From contig UQUN01000024.1 in NCBI GenBank assembly GCA_900544175.1, positions 1 through 41,202 on the forward strand: a stretch of DNA of 41,202 nt. Reading direction: 5' to 3'. The notes under the pieces were generated by a model. It saw nothing but the letters and a program-made list of their open reading frames with translations. It was not told the origin of the DNA and did not search any database. Numbering within the stretch: the stretch's first letter is position 1; each line of letters opens with the position of its first letter. This document shows, piece by piece, positions 9,801 to 17,514 of this stretch. The translations under genes and the position numbers were made by a program. Origin of the DNA: an uncultured Alistipes sp. GTDB taxonomy: Bacteria > Bacteroidota > Bacteroidia > Bacteroidales > UBA932.

Positions 9801-11098
9801 ATGGCTTTCATATCCTGTCCGCCGATGTCCAGGACGAAGGATACATCCGGGGAAACGTGGCGTGCGGCCGTGAAATGCGCCATGGTCTCCACTATTCCGT
9901 GCTCCAGACCGAAGGTCCCGCGCAGAAGGTTCTCCCCGTATCCTGTTACGCAGCTGGAGACAATGCAGATGTTCTCAGGCCTGCGGACCTTTTCGGCCAG
10001 CCGTCTGATGCATTGGCGGAAAGTGCCGAGGCTGTCTCCTTTGTTCGGCAGGTAATCCGAATGAACCACTTCGCCTTTCTCGTTCAGCAGCACTATCTTT
10101 GTAGTGGTGCTCCCGGAGTCCACCCCGAGCCAGTACAGACCGGGCCGGGACGAGTCGAGGCCGGCTTTGGGCACGCGGAAGATGTTTCCGGTGGACAGCC
10201 ACTTTTCGAAGTCCTCGTTGTCGGAGAAAAGGGGTGCCAGACGGCCGATTATCTTAGCGGGATCGGGCCTGTATCCGGCGAATGCGTTTTTCAGGGACTG
10301 GATGTCAGTCATGTCGCCTGTGCCGTTTCTGCGTGCAGTCAGGGCTGCTCCCCAGGCCGGGATGATCTCTGCTCTCTGAGGGATGATGCAATCCTCTTCT
10401 TTGAGCCCGAGCACGCTCATCATCCGGTTTCTCAGCTCTGGAATGAATGCGAACGGCCCTCCGCAGAGGAATACCTTAGGCCGGATGTCGGTGCCGCGTG
10501 CGAGTGAGGTGACTACCTGGCGGGCCACTGAGTCCAGGACGGAGGCGGCTATGTCATTGCGGCTTACATTGCGGCTCAGCAGGTTCTGGATGTCGGTCTT
10601 GGCGAAAACCCCGCACCGCGATGCGATGGGGTGCAGGGTGCCGGCCTTGCGGGCCATGCTGTCCAGGTCGGCTGGTGATGCACCGATGAGGGATGCTGTC
10701 TGGTCGATAAACGCGCCCGTTCCCCCTGCGCAGTTGCCGTTCATACGTATGTCGGGAACCCGTCCCGGCTCGAAGAATATCATCTTGCTGTCTTCGCCTC
10801 CTATGTCGATGAGCGTGTGGACTTCTGGATACCGCTCGCGGATGACCTCCGCTGCGCAGATCACCTCCTGTACGAAGGTGCGTCCCAGTGCTTCGGCGTA
10901 ACCCATGCCAACTGAGCCGGTGAAAGCGACTTTGACATTCGAGCAGGGAAATCGGTCTGCCATGTCGGACAGCATGGCCGTGGCAGCGGCGGGTATGTCG
11001 GTGTTGTGCCTCCTGTAGTCGGAGTATATGATGTTCCCGTCTTCTTCACAGATGACGGCCTTGATAGTCGTGGAGCCTATGTCTATTCCTAAGCACAT
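6839..11098 (-). CDS. Fused double 2-hydroxyacyl-CoA dehydratase activase with HgdB-like region
   Basis: This 1419-residue protein has two tandem ASKHA ATPase domains of the BadF/BadG/BcrA/BcrD activase family. The first (about 1-265) starts with GIDIGSTTIKAV and has LIDIGGEDSK; the second (about 320-600) starts with GVDSGSTTTKIV and has LDIGGQDMK. Each keeps the two cysteines that bind the bridging [4Fe-4S] cluster: C123/C162 and C449/C488, both 39 apart. A Cys-rich segment (CPGCTNHCKVKQ) follows near 630, then DUF2229-like and HgdB-like regions with ICYPA motifs at C731 and C1071 and GGQCRATN at C1106. Classical activases use ATP to inject an electron into a dehydratase. The substrate here is unknown and no separate dehydratase subunits are nearby. 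It is the first gene of an operon with TetR. Confidence 0.85.
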   Translation of the reverse strand: MCLGIDIGSTTIKAVICEEDGNIIYSDYRRHNTDIPAAATAMLSDMADRFPCSNVKVAFTGSVGMGYAEALGRTFVQEVICAAEVIRERYPEVHTLIDIGGEDSKMIFFEPGRVPDIRMNGNCAGGTGAFIDQTASLIGASPADLDSMARKAGTLHPIASRCGVFAKTDIQNLLSRNVSRNDIAASVLDSVARQVVTSLARGTDIRPKVFLCGGPFAFIPELRNRMMSVLGLKEEDCIIPQRAEIIPAWGAALTARRNGTGDMTDIQSLKNAFAGYRPDPAKIIGRLAPLFSDNEDFEKWLSTGNIFRVPKAGLDSSRPGLYWLGVDSGSTTTKIVLLNEKGEVVHSDYLPNKGDSLGTFRQCIRRLAEKVRRPENICIVSSCVTGYGENLLRGTFGLEHGIVETMAHFTAARHVSPDVSFVLDIGGQDMKAIFCDNGSIRRMELNEACSSGCGSFLENFAGALGYSIGEFARMACFAPHPCDLGSRCTVFMNSKVKQAMREGASPDDIAAGFSYSVIRNCMFKVLKLKNTDELGKNIVVQGGAFRNHSVVRALEKALGIRVSFSDIPELMGAYGCALFAMQHSPKFSGRSSDLHNIDIQSVFSVKEIICPGCTNHCKVKQMTFPNGNVYFSGNNCEKHFFNKTEKTQVRGVNMFEEKYSLLFGDTAAQTEHRGKARKLRIGIPRGLGIYEDYPFWQTLLRTCGLEPVLSSPSSERLYEKGIRYTMSDNICYPAKLMHGHIINLLEKKVDRILYPYTVYEHKDDPKARNSYNCPVVSGYSDVLRSSMSEVLGQVPLDSPVINFADRELAAASCTEYLKKLGIDRRTAASAVQAAFKAQEQYSKSLWDRASEVLSKAIAEKRMVILLACRPYHTDPMIEHRISSAIADMGIDVITENIATEAGTEVYDHLNAVSQWAWPNRIFKSAWYTATHPYPRLHFVELTSFGCGPDAFILDEAGNILRRHGKNLTVLKIDDVNNIGSLKLRIRSMVESVSGAEDQCPASRSRSDCRTTTRRFGKEDRDRTIIVPYFAEGYSEFIPAALKTMGYDAISLPPGTQADVETGLRYANNDICYPATIVVGSIMNFLHSGQLPREKTAVIMYQTGGQCRATNYFSLIQNAMCADGFGDIPLISISKNQDLAAGQPGFSPDWKRNMRVIVHAVLYADCISKLYHPAVVREKIKGSAAELRRKYIDLGKTLILQRDCKGLIAAAGQAAEEFAASVRNDIHPPVIGIVGEIYVKYNAFSNRNVIQWLNGHGVETAVPSVFSFFTTAFANRHINRREHIKRQQTPLWVTDTLYKWMLHCARTFDKACSVYPDYRPFTDIFKDAEKASRIVSLAGDFGEGWSLPAEIANMAEEGIRSVVSLQPFGCIANHIISKGVEKRIKDLYPQMSLLFLDFDSNTSEANVYNRLHFMIQNKEI

Positions 11099-11100
11099 TA

Positions 11101-11118
11101 TTTAATAAGTTTATTAAA
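11101..11118. promoter_or_regulatory. Perfect palindrome, candidate TetR operator
   Basis: TTTAATAA-GT-TTATTAAA is an 8-bp perfect inverted repeat with a 2-base centre, ending 2 bases before the activase start codon (ATG 11098-11096, minus strand). Because the operon encodes a TetR regulator, and such dimers bind palindromes of this size, it is a natural operator candidate. The sequence is all A/T except the centre, so chance is not excluded. Confidence 0.45.
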
Positions 11119-11126
11119 CAAGGCTG

Positions 11127-11134
11127 CTAAAATA
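11127..11134 (-). promoter_or_regulatory. Possible -7 element of the activase-tetR operon
   Basis: The minus strand reads TATTTTAG, one mismatch from TAnnTTTG, 28 bases upstream of the start codon. Transcription would begin around 11120, placing the palindrome over the transcription start. Confidence 0.3.
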
Positions 11135-11167
11135 GTGAAAATCTTTGAAACGGCTTTCTCTGACCTG

Positions 11168-11198
11168 AAAAAAATATAGCTGTGTGTCTATGTACAGC
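11168..11198 (-). terminator. Weak intrinsic terminator after the glycosyltransferase
   Basis: On the minus strand GCTGT and ACAGC (11194-11198 and 11179-11183) form a 5-bp stem with a 10-base loop, followed by TATATTTTTTT. The stem is short, but its position just past the glycosyltransferase stop and the T-run fit a terminator that separates it from the activase operon. Confidence 0.4.
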
Positions 11199-11203
11199 AG
11201 TCC

Positions 11204-12328
11204 TTAGAGCAGGCTGAAGATTCTCCCGCATGTGTCAGGGAAGGTGTTGGCGGCCTGGGCTGCTGTCATGGTTTCGCGGAAAGCGGGGTCGGTGCAGATA
11301 CGGCGGGCGACGGCGACTTGCTGTCCGGTGTCGGTAGTGCTGTAGGACATTCCGTGGTAGTGGAAAAAGCGTGCGTTATCGGTCTCACAGCCGGGGATTG
11401 GGGCGGTGTGTATGAGCGGAATGCGCTTGGCGGCGGCTTCAGTGCTGGAGAGGCCTCCCGGCTTGGTGAAGAGTACGTCGCATGCATCCATGAGCAGGGG
11501 GACCCGGTCGGTGAATCCTATCGGGTGGACATTGGTGTAACCGGCGAAGTCCTTCTGCAGGCGGTCGCGTAGTTTGGTGTTGCTGCCGCAGACGGTAAAT
11601 ACTTCAACTTCATTGCCCTCCGAGTCGACAATGTCGCGGATCAGCTCTCCTGTCTTTCCGAATCCCATGCTGCCCGACATTATCAGATACCAGTGTGCGT
11701 CCATACCGATACTGCCGTTGTCGGAGAATATCCCGGAGCACTCCTCTCTTGCGGCAGCCTTGTCCCCGCGTATCCAGCATTCTTCCCTTACCGGTATGCC
11801 GAACGGATGCAGCAGTTCCCTGCGGGCTCCTATGGCCACGCATTCCTCTATCAGGTGAGGATGGGGGATAACTATGCCGTCCACTTCCAGGTCTTTCATC
11901 AGAGTAAGTGCATCGTAGTCGGTCTGCACGAAGACGGTTCTGAGTCCGGAGGGCAGCAGCCCTGACCTTCTCAGCGCAGTCATGGCCTCGGCAGGAAATA
12001 CATGGGTGCATATCACCGAATTGAAGCCGCCTTCGAATATGTGGTCGCAGAGACGCTTGCAGTATATCTTGTTGGCCATGTACACCGGAGACTTGACCCG
12101 TCGTGAACGCGGTACTATCTCGCCTGTCCTGTAGATGACTTTTATCAGATTGCTTTTTGTGGTGAAGATGTACAGGTCTGACATGGTTCTGGAAAAATCC
12201 GTACTTATGAACGAGAGGGTGTCGGCTATCTCGCATTCAATTCCGTTGCGCTCTCCCCACTGGGCGAGAGCTTTGGCTGCGGAGTTGTGTCCTCCGCCCA
12301 TGTCGCATGATAGAATCAGGGTTCTCAT
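11204..12328 (-). CDS. MGDG-synthase-like glycosyltransferase (GT28 type)
   Basis: A 374-residue glycosyltransferase with the two-domain GT-B layout of plant MGDG synthases and bacterial diacylglycerol glucosyltransferases. The N-terminal acceptor domain opens with the diagnostic glycine/histidine loop SCDMGGGHNSAAKAL (8-22). The C-terminal UDP-sugar domain contains LIMSGSMGFGKTGELI, a GFTDRVPLLMDACDVLFTK strand and the nucleotide-sugar motif GGLSSTEAAAKRIPLI. Family members add a sugar to diacylglycerol or a related lipid at the inner face of the membrane. Sugar and acceptor cannot be told from sequence. There is no signal peptide. It has its own promoter, divergent from the 2-hydroxyacid dehydrogenase. 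Confidence 0.82.
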   Translation of the reverse strand: MRTLILSCDMGGGHNSAAKALAQWGERNGIECEIADTLSFISTDFSRTMSDLYIFTTKSNLIKVIYRTGEIVPRSRRVKSPVYMANKIYCKRLCDHIFEGGFNSVICTHVFPAEAMTALRRSGLLPSGLRTVFVQTDYDALTLMKDLEVDGIVIPHPHLIEECVAIGARRELLHPFGIPVREECWIRGDKAAAREECSGIFSDNGSIGMDAHWYLIMSGSMGFGKTGELIRDIVDSEGNEVEVFTVCGSNTKLRDRLQKDFAGYTNVHPIGFTDRVPLLMDACDVLFTKPGGLSSTEAAAKRIPLIHTAPIPGCETDNARFFHYHGMSYSTTDTGQQVAVARRICTDPAFRETMTAAQAANTFPDTCGRIFSLL

Positions 12329-12345
12329 GTCCGCAGTATTTTCAA

Positions 12346-12353
12346 CAAAAATA
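12346..12353 (-). promoter_or_regulatory. -7 element for the glycosyltransferase
   Basis: TATTTTTG on the minus strand is an exact TAnnTTTG match 17 bases before the ATG at 12328. Confidence 0.5.
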
Positions 12354-12363
12354 GAATATTTTT

Positions 12364-12371
12364 TAAATTTG
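12364..12371 (+). promoter_or_regulatory. -7 element for the 2-hydroxyacid dehydrogenase
   Basis: TAAATTTG is an exact TAnnTTTG match, 25 bases before the ATG at 12397. It is back to back with the glycosyltransferase promoter. Confidence 0.5.
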
Positions 12372-12396
12372 CTTAAATTTTTAAATTCGTGACTTT

Positions 12397-13341
12397 ATGA
12401 AAATAGTTTTTCTGGATGCCGCTACTGTCGGCATGGATGTGTCTCTGGATGGACTGAAACAGTATGGAGAGACAGTGTTTTATGATGCTACGAAGCAGGA
12501 AGAGGCTGCATCGAGGGTGGCAGACTGCGATATAATCATAACCAATAAGGTTAAGGTCAGCAGGGACGAGATAGACGCCGCACGCAATCTCAAGCTGATA
12601 TGTGTGGCTGCTACCGGGGTCAATTGCGTGGATGTGGATTATGCTGCATCCAAGGGAATACCGGTTAAAAACGTACCTGCGTATTCTACCGAGAGTGTGG
12701 CCCAGGTATGCTTCATGCACATTCTCAACCTGGTGGGGCACGGTATGTATTTCAATGATATCTGTCACGACGGACGCTATTCCCGCAGCGGAATGTTCTC
12801 TGATGTTCTCAATCCGTTCTGGGAACTCAAAGGCAAGAGAATGGGAATCATCGGCATGGGCAATATCGGTTCGAGGGTGGCGGAACTGGCGACTGCTTTC
12901 GGGATGGAGGTGGTTTACTATTCGACTTCCGGAACAGGGCATTGCAAGGACTATCCGTGTGTGACTCTCGAGGAACTGCTGCGCGACAGTGATGTGGTCT
13001 CGGTCAATTGTCCTCTGAATCCCGGAACAAGGATCCTGATATCCTATGTGGAACTGGACATGATGAAGTCCGGAGCCTATATCGTCAACTGCTCCCGCGG
13101 CGGCATCATCAACGAAACAGATCTGGTCCGTGCCCTTAATGACGGGCTCATAGCCGGTGCGGCAGTGGATACCTTCGAGACCGAGCCTCTGCCTGCTGAC
13201 CATCCCTACATCACAGGGGTGAAAGATCCGTCCAGGCTGATTCTATCACCCCATATCGGGTGGACCAGTATCGAGGCCCGCCGCCGTCTGGTGGAGGTGC
13301 TGGAATACAATATCAGTACCTTCCTTACTCCCATTCGATAG
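12397..13341 (+). CDS. D-2-hydroxyacid dehydrogenase (hydroxypyruvate/glycerate type)
   Basis: A 314-residue NAD(P)-dependent oxidoreductase that interconverts a 2-keto acid and its D-2-hydroxy acid; glycerate/hydroxypyruvate is the likeliest substrate by family. The Rossmann loop is GMGNIG (about 151-156). The catalytic triad of the family is intact with standard spacing: R234 in NCSRGG, E263 in ETEPLP and H286 in SPHIGW. After the second beta strand (EVVYYSTSG) the usual acidic residue that selects NAD is missing, so NADP use is possible. The protein ends soon after the dimerisation helix and lacks an ACT domain, which argues against SerA. Its last 17 bases overlap the end of guaA. Confidence 0.85.
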   Translation: MKIVFLDAATVGMDVSLDGLKQYGETVFYDATKQEEAASRVADCDIIITNKVKVSRDEIDAARNLKLICVAATGVNCVDVDYAASKGIPVKNVPAYSTESVAQVCFMHILNLVGHGMYFNDICHDGRYSRSGMFSDVLNPFWELKGKRMGIIGMGNIGSRVAELATAFGMEVVYYSTSGTGHCKDYPCVTLEELLRDSDVVSVNCPLNPGTRILISYVELDMMKSGAYIVNCSRGGIINETDLVRALNDGLIAGAAVDTFETEPLPADHPYITGVKDPSRLILSPHIGWTSIEARRRLVEVLEYNISTFLTPIR

Positions 13342-14926
13342 TTGCGGGCGGTTTGGAAGAGATGTCGTAGACGACTCTGTTCACCCCCCGCACTTTGTTT
13401 ATGATGTCGTTGGAGACTTTCGCCAGGAAGTCATAGGGCAGGTGTACCCAGTCTGCCGTCATGCCGTCTGTGGAGACAACGGCCCTCAGTGCGATGGTGT
13501 ACTCATAAGTGCGCTCGTCGCCCATTACTCCTACGCTGCGTACGGGAGGAAGGATCGTGCCTGCCTGCCAGATGCAGTCGTAGAGTGTCAGGAAGCCTTC
13601 GCCGGTCTCGGTACCGCCTGTGGCTGCTGCTCCGGATGCAGGCTGCCATCCTTCGGGTGCAGGAGTGGAACGCAGTGCATCGATGTAGACAGCATCGGCA
13701 TTGCGCAGGATCTCCAGTTTTTCCGGCGTCACTTCACCGAGTACTCTGATACCGAGGCCCGGACCGGGAAATGGATGACGTGATATCAGGGAATTCTTTA
13801 TTCCCAGGGCCCTGCCGACTCTGCGTACTTCGTCCTTGAACAGGGAGCGCAGTGGCTCGACGATCTTAAGGTTCATCTCGTCAGGCAGTCCGCCTACGTT
13901 GTGGTGGGATTTTATGGTCTGGGAGGGGCCGTTTACAGATGTGGACTCGATTACGTCCGGATATATGGTGCCCTGTGCGAGCCATGAGGCATTGTCTATC
14001 TTGCGGGCCTCGGCGTCGAACACATCTATGAATGTACGGCCGATGGCCTTGCGTTTTGCCTCAGGGTCGGATACGCCTTTCAGTGCTTTGAGGAAGAGGT
14101 CCGATGCGTCCACTCCGCGGACGTTGAGGCCCATGTCCCGATAAGAGGCCAGTACAGAGGAGAACTCGTCCTTGCGGAGCAGGCCGTTGTTGACGAAGAT
14201 GCAGTGCAGCTGTTGTCCGATAGCCCTGTGCAGCAGGACGGCAGCCACGGTGGAGTCCACTCCTCCGGACAGGCCCAGGATGACATTGTCCTGACCTATT
14301 TTCTTTTTTAGTTCTGTTATCGAACTTTCAATGAATGAGGCAGGAGTCCAATCGCCTCTGCAGCCGCAGATGCGCATTGCAAAATTCTCCAGAATCTGCG
14401 GACCGTATGTGGAGTGATATACTTCAGGATGGAACTGCACGCACCATGTCTGCTCTCCTTTTATATGATATGCGGCATTGGATACGTCATCGGTGGATGC
14501 GATGACTTCCGCTCCTTCAGGAAGACGGGCGATGGTGTCTCCGTGGGACATCCATACCTGGGAATCCTGCGGGATGCCCTCGAATAGCGGGCACTGGCGT
14601 CTGACGTGCATGATGGCCCTGCCGTATTCCCTTGCAAGTGAAGGATTGACTTCTCCTCCGTAGTTCTGGGCCAGATACTGGGCGCCATAGCATATGCAGA
14701 GCATCGGATACCTGCCTTTGATGCCTGAAAGGTCAGGGGACGGGGCCTTTGGGTCCCTTGCAGAGAACGGGCTTCCCGAGAGGATGACACCTTTGACATT
14801 TTCATCCAGTTCCGGTATTTTGTTGAAAGGGTGAATCTCGCAGTAGACGTTCAGCTCCCTTAATCTGCGGCCTATGAGCTGTGTGACCTGGGAACCGAAG
14901 TCCAGAATGATTATTTTCTCCGTCAT
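13325..14926 (-). CDS. guaA: GMP synthase (glutamine-hydrolysing)
   Basis: A 533-residue enzyme that converts XMP to GMP using glutamine and ATP, the last step of de novo GMP synthesis. The N-terminal class I amidotransferase has nucleophile C79 in CICYGAQ and the H166-P-E168 partner pair in QFHPEV. The ATP-pyrophosphatase P-loop is SGGVDS (220-225). The C-terminal dimerisation domain ends with KPPATIEWE, as in true GuaA. A low-complexity stretch rich in Gly, Ala and Thr near 435-450 slightly lengthens it relative to the 525-residue E. coli enzyme. It is transcribed alone, from a promoter divergent from typA. Confidence 0.97.
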   Translation of the reverse strand: MTEKIIILDFGSQVTQLIGRRLRELNVYCEIHPFNKIPELDENVKGVILSGSPFSARDPKAPSPDLSGIKGRYPMLCICYGAQYLAQNYGGEVNPSLAREYGRAIMHVRRQCPLFEGIPQDSQVWMSHGDTIARLPEGAEVIASTDDVSNAAYHIKGEQTWCVQFHPEVYHSTYGPQILENFAMRICGCRGDWTPASFIESSITELKKKIGQDNVILGLSGGVDSTVAAVLLHRAIGQQLHCIFVNNGLLRKDEFSSVLASYRDMGLNVRGVDASDLFLKALKGVSDPEAKRKAIGRTFIDVFDAEARKIDNASWLAQGTIYPDVIESTSVNGPSQTIKSHHNVGGLPDEMNLKIVEPLRSLFKDEVRRVGRALGIKNSLISRHPFPGPGLGIRVLGEVTPEKLEILRNADAVYIDALRSTPAPEGWQPASGAAATGGTETGEGFLTLYDCIWQAGTILPPVRSVGVMGDERTYEYTIALRAVVSTDGMTADWVHLPYDFLAKVSNDIINKVRGVNRVVYDISSKPPATIEWE

Positions 14927-14960
14927 AGTATGGATGCTGTTAATTTTTTGTGTTAAGATG

Positions 14961-14968
14961 CAAATGTA
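14961..14968 (-). promoter_or_regulatory. -7 element for guaA
   Basis: TACATTTG on the minus strand matches TAnnTTTG, 34 bases upstream of the guaA ATG. No purine riboswitch-like structure is visible in the short leader. Confidence 0.45.
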
Positions 14969-14981
14969 ATTAAAATTGAAT

Positions 14982-14989
14982 TAATTTTG
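14982..14989 (+). promoter_or_regulatory. -7 element for typA
   Basis: TAATTTTG matches TAnnTTTG. The typA ATG follows 10 bases later, so the leader must be almost absent. Confidence 0.5.
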
Positions 14990-14999
14990 CACCCCGGAT

Positions 15000-16799
15000 A
15001 TGCAAAACATAAGAAATATAGCGATTATTGCCCATGTCGACCATGGAAAGACAACGCTTGTCGACAGAATGATATATCAGGCCAGACTCGTCAGGGAGGA
15101 CGGGAAGCACGGGGGCACCCTGATTCTGGACAACAATGATCTTGAGCGGGAGAGAGGTATAACCATTCTTGCCAAGAATGTGTCGGTCCCTTACAAGGGA
15201 ATAAAAATCAACATTATAGATACTCCCGGCCATGCTGATTTCGGAGGCGAGGTGGAGAGGGTTCTGAATATGGCGGATGGAGTGCTGCTGCTGGTGGATG
15301 CCTTCGAGGGAACCATGCCGCAGACCCGTTTCGTCCTGCAGAAGGCGATAGAGATGGGCAAGAAACCTATTGTGGTGATCAACAAGGTGGACAAGCCCAA
15401 TTGCCGTCCTGACGAGGTCAATGAGCAGGTTTTCGACCTGATGTTCTCGTTGAACGCGACAGAGGACCAGCTGGATTTCAAGACGGTGTACGGAAGTGCG
15501 AAACAAGGATGGATGTCCATGGACTGGCGGAAACCTACAGGTGACATTATTCCTCTGCTGGATACAATCGTGTCGGAAATACCGGCTCCTGAGTATGTGG
15601 AAGGAACTCCGCAACTGCTGATATCCTCTTTGGAATATTCCCCTTATGTAGGCCGCATAGCTATCGGAAGGGTGAGCCGTGGAACGCTCAAGGCCGGCAT
15701 GCAGGTCTCTGTATGCAAGAAGGACGGTACGATAGAGAAACAGAAGATAAAGGATCTCATGGTTTTCCAGGGGCTGGAGAAGAAGAGTGCCGGACAGGTA
15801 GAGTGCGGAGACATATGCGCCGTGGTCGGTATCGAGGATTTTGAGATTGGAGACACAATCGCCGATTACGAGGCCCCGGAGGCCCTGCCGCCCATAACTG
15901 TAGACGAGCCTACCATGAGTATGCTGTTTACCATCAATGACTCTCCTTTCTTCGGCAGGGAGGGGAAATATGTCACATCCCGTCATCTCAAGGAGCGTCT
16001 GGAAAAAGAGTTGGAGAAGAATCTGGCATTGCGCGTCAAGCCTGGTCTGAGTGCGGATTCATTCATAGTGTACGGACGTGGTGTGCTGCATTTGTCCATC
16101 CTGATAGAGACTATGCGCCGTGAGGGGTTCGAGTTGCAGGTAGGCCAGCCTAAAGTGCTGGACAAGAATATAAACGGAGTGCGCTGCGAACCGATAGAGT
16201 CTTTGACGATCGATCTTCCGGAGGAGATGGTCGGAAAGGCGATCGAAATGGCTACGCGCCGCAAGGCCGCTCTCATGCACATGGAGACACGGGGGGACAG
16301 GACTCACCTTGAGTTCGATATTCCCTCCAGAGGAATTATAGGGTTGAGAAGCAATCTTATGACAGCGACTCAGGGCGAGGCTGTTGTGGCCCATCGTTTC
16401 AAGGCATACGAGCCGTATAAGGGCGAGATAGAGATGCGGACCAACGGTTCGCTGGTATCGCTGGAGACCGGTCTGTCAGTGGCCTATGCCATGGATAAGC
16501 TTCAGGACAGGGGCCGTTTCTTCATCGATCCGGGCGAGGAGATATATGCCGGACAGGTGGTGGGTGAGCATACCCGTTCCAACGATCTGGCCATTAATAT
16601 CTGCAAGACCAAGAAACTTACAAATATGAGGGCTTCAGGGTCGGATGACAAAGTGATGCTTCCACCGCCTGTCAAGTTCACTCTCGAGGAGGCGCTCGAG
16701 TACATACAGGAGGACGAGTTGGTGGAAGTTACTCCGAAGTCCATGCGTCTAAGAAAGATAATTTTGGACGAGAACGAAAGAAAACGCAGAAAAGGTTGA
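15000..16799 (+). CDS. typA: Ribosome-associated GTPase TypA/BipA
   Basis: A 599-residue translational GTPase related to EF-G. It binds 70S ribosomes and aids ribosome assembly and stress adaptation. The G motifs are complete: AHVDHGKTT (11-19), RERGITI, DTPGHADFGGEV, NKVDKP and YGSAKQGW. It then has the beta-barrel domain II, two alpha/beta domains and the TypA-specific C-terminal domain with GEHTRSNDLAINICKTKKLT. Length and C-terminus separate it from LepA and EF-G. It is transcribed alone with a very short leader. Confidence 0.96.
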   Translation: MQNIRNIAIIAHVDHGKTTLVDRMIYQARLVREDGKHGGTLILDNNDLERERGITILAKNVSVPYKGIKINIIDTPGHADFGGEVERVLNMADGVLLLVDAFEGTMPQTRFVLQKAIEMGKKPIVVINKVDKPNCRPDEVNEQVFDLMFSLNATEDQLDFKTVYGSAKQGWMSMDWRKPTGDIIPLLDTIVSEIPAPEYVEGTPQLLISSLEYSPYVGRIAIGRVSRGTLKAGMQVSVCKKDGTIEKQKIKDLMVFQGLEKKSAGQVECGDICAVVGIEDFEIGDTIADYEAPEALPPITVDEPTMSMLFTINDSPFFGREGKYVTSRHLKERLEKELEKNLALRVKPGLSADSFIVYGRGVLHLSILIETMRREGFELQVGQPKVLDKNINGVRCEPIESLTIDLPEEMVGKAIEMATRRKAALMHMETRGDRTHLEFDIPSRGIIGLRSNLMTATQGEAVVAHRFKAYEPYKGEIEMRTNGSLVSLETGLSVAYAMDKLQDRGRFFIDPGEEIYAGQVVGEHTRSNDLAINICKTKKLTNMRASGSDDKVMLPPPVKFTLEEALEYIQEDELVEVTPKSMRLRKIILDENERKRRKG

Positions 16800-16827
16800 C
16801 ACTTTAATAAAAAAATTTATATCTTTG
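16796..16827 (+). promoter_or_regulatory. Promoter of the yceD-rpmF-plsX operon
   Basis: A TTG at 16796-16798, overlapping the typA stop, is separated by 21 bases from an exact -7 element TATCTTTG (16820-16827). The first ATG is at 16853. Both elements fit the Bacteroidota primary sigma consensus. Confidence 0.6.
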
Positions 16828-16852
16828 CCGCCCTTAATAATTTGGAAAGGGT

Positions 16853-17302
16853 ATGAATTGCAGGATAGAGCTACGCGGTCTCTCCAATGGAGAACATACT
16901 TTCAATTTCAAGATTGACAGGAGTTTCTTCGAGGCATATGAGAGTGATTCTGTGTCGGAGGCGGATTTGGATGTCGTGGCCGTGATCGCAAAGGAGCAAG
17001 GACGGATGTCGCTTGACATGAGGATTGCCGGAGATGTTACTGTGAAGTGCGACAGATGTCTGGCGGATCTGGTTATCCCGGTGGAGATCGATAGGAGTTT
17101 TCCGATAATGTTCTCCGCTTATGCCGATGATGCGGCCGATGGTGCGGATGACGTTATTCTCCTTGACAGCAGTTCGGCTGATTTGGACATTAGCCAGATT
17201 GTTTATGACTATGTCAATCTCAGTCTTCCGATTAAGAAGGTGCATCCTGAGGGTCAGTGTGATCCCGTTATGATGGAGAAACTTAAGGATATTTTAAAAT
17301 AG
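16853..17302 (+). CDS. yceD: YceD/DUF177 family protein
   Basis: A 149-residue protein of the DUF177 family, almost always encoded just before rpmF and linked in other organisms to large-subunit rRNA (23S) accumulation. The conserved CxxC is present as C66-D-R-C69, followed by the acidic strand and the ending that precedes DLDISQIVYDYVNLSLP, a family hallmark. The N-terminus MNCRIELRGL places it squarely in the Bacteroidota form. The rpmF start is 23 bases downstream. The exact biochemical role is not established. Confidence 0.88.
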   Translation: MNCRIELRGLSNGEHTFNFKIDRSFFEAYESDSVSEADLDVVAVIAKEQGRMSLDMRIAGDVTVKCDRCLADLVIPVEIDRSFPIMFSAYADDAADGADDVILLDSSSADLDISQIVYDYVNLSLPIKKVHPEGQCDPVMMEKLKDILK

Positions 17303-17325
17303 AAATAATTAAAATTTAGAATAAG

Positions 17326-17508
17326 ATGGCACATCCCAAACACAAACTCTCAAAGCAGCGCAGGGACAAGCGCAGAACTCATGACAGCCTGACACTCCCT
17401 GCTCTTTCAACATGCTCCAACTGCGGTGCTACAGTACTGTATCACCGTGTATGCCCTGAGTGCGGCTACTATCGCGGACGCATCATGGTGCAGAAGAATG
17501 TAGAGTAG
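17326..17508 (+). CDS. rpmF: 50S ribosomal protein L32
   Basis: A 60-residue basic protein of the 50S subunit. It begins MAHPKHKLSKQRRDKRRTH, the usual L32 start, and carries a zinc ribbon with C30/C33 and C43/C46 (CSNC and CPEC). This is the zinc-binding, C+ version of L32. It lies between yceD and plsX, the common arrangement that ties ribosome and membrane synthesis together. The plsX ATG follows after 6 bases. Confidence 0.98.
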   Translation: MAHPKHKLSKQRRDKRRTHDSLTLPALSTCSNCGATVLYHRVCPECGYYRGRIMVQKNVE

Positions 17509-17514
17509 TTATAT

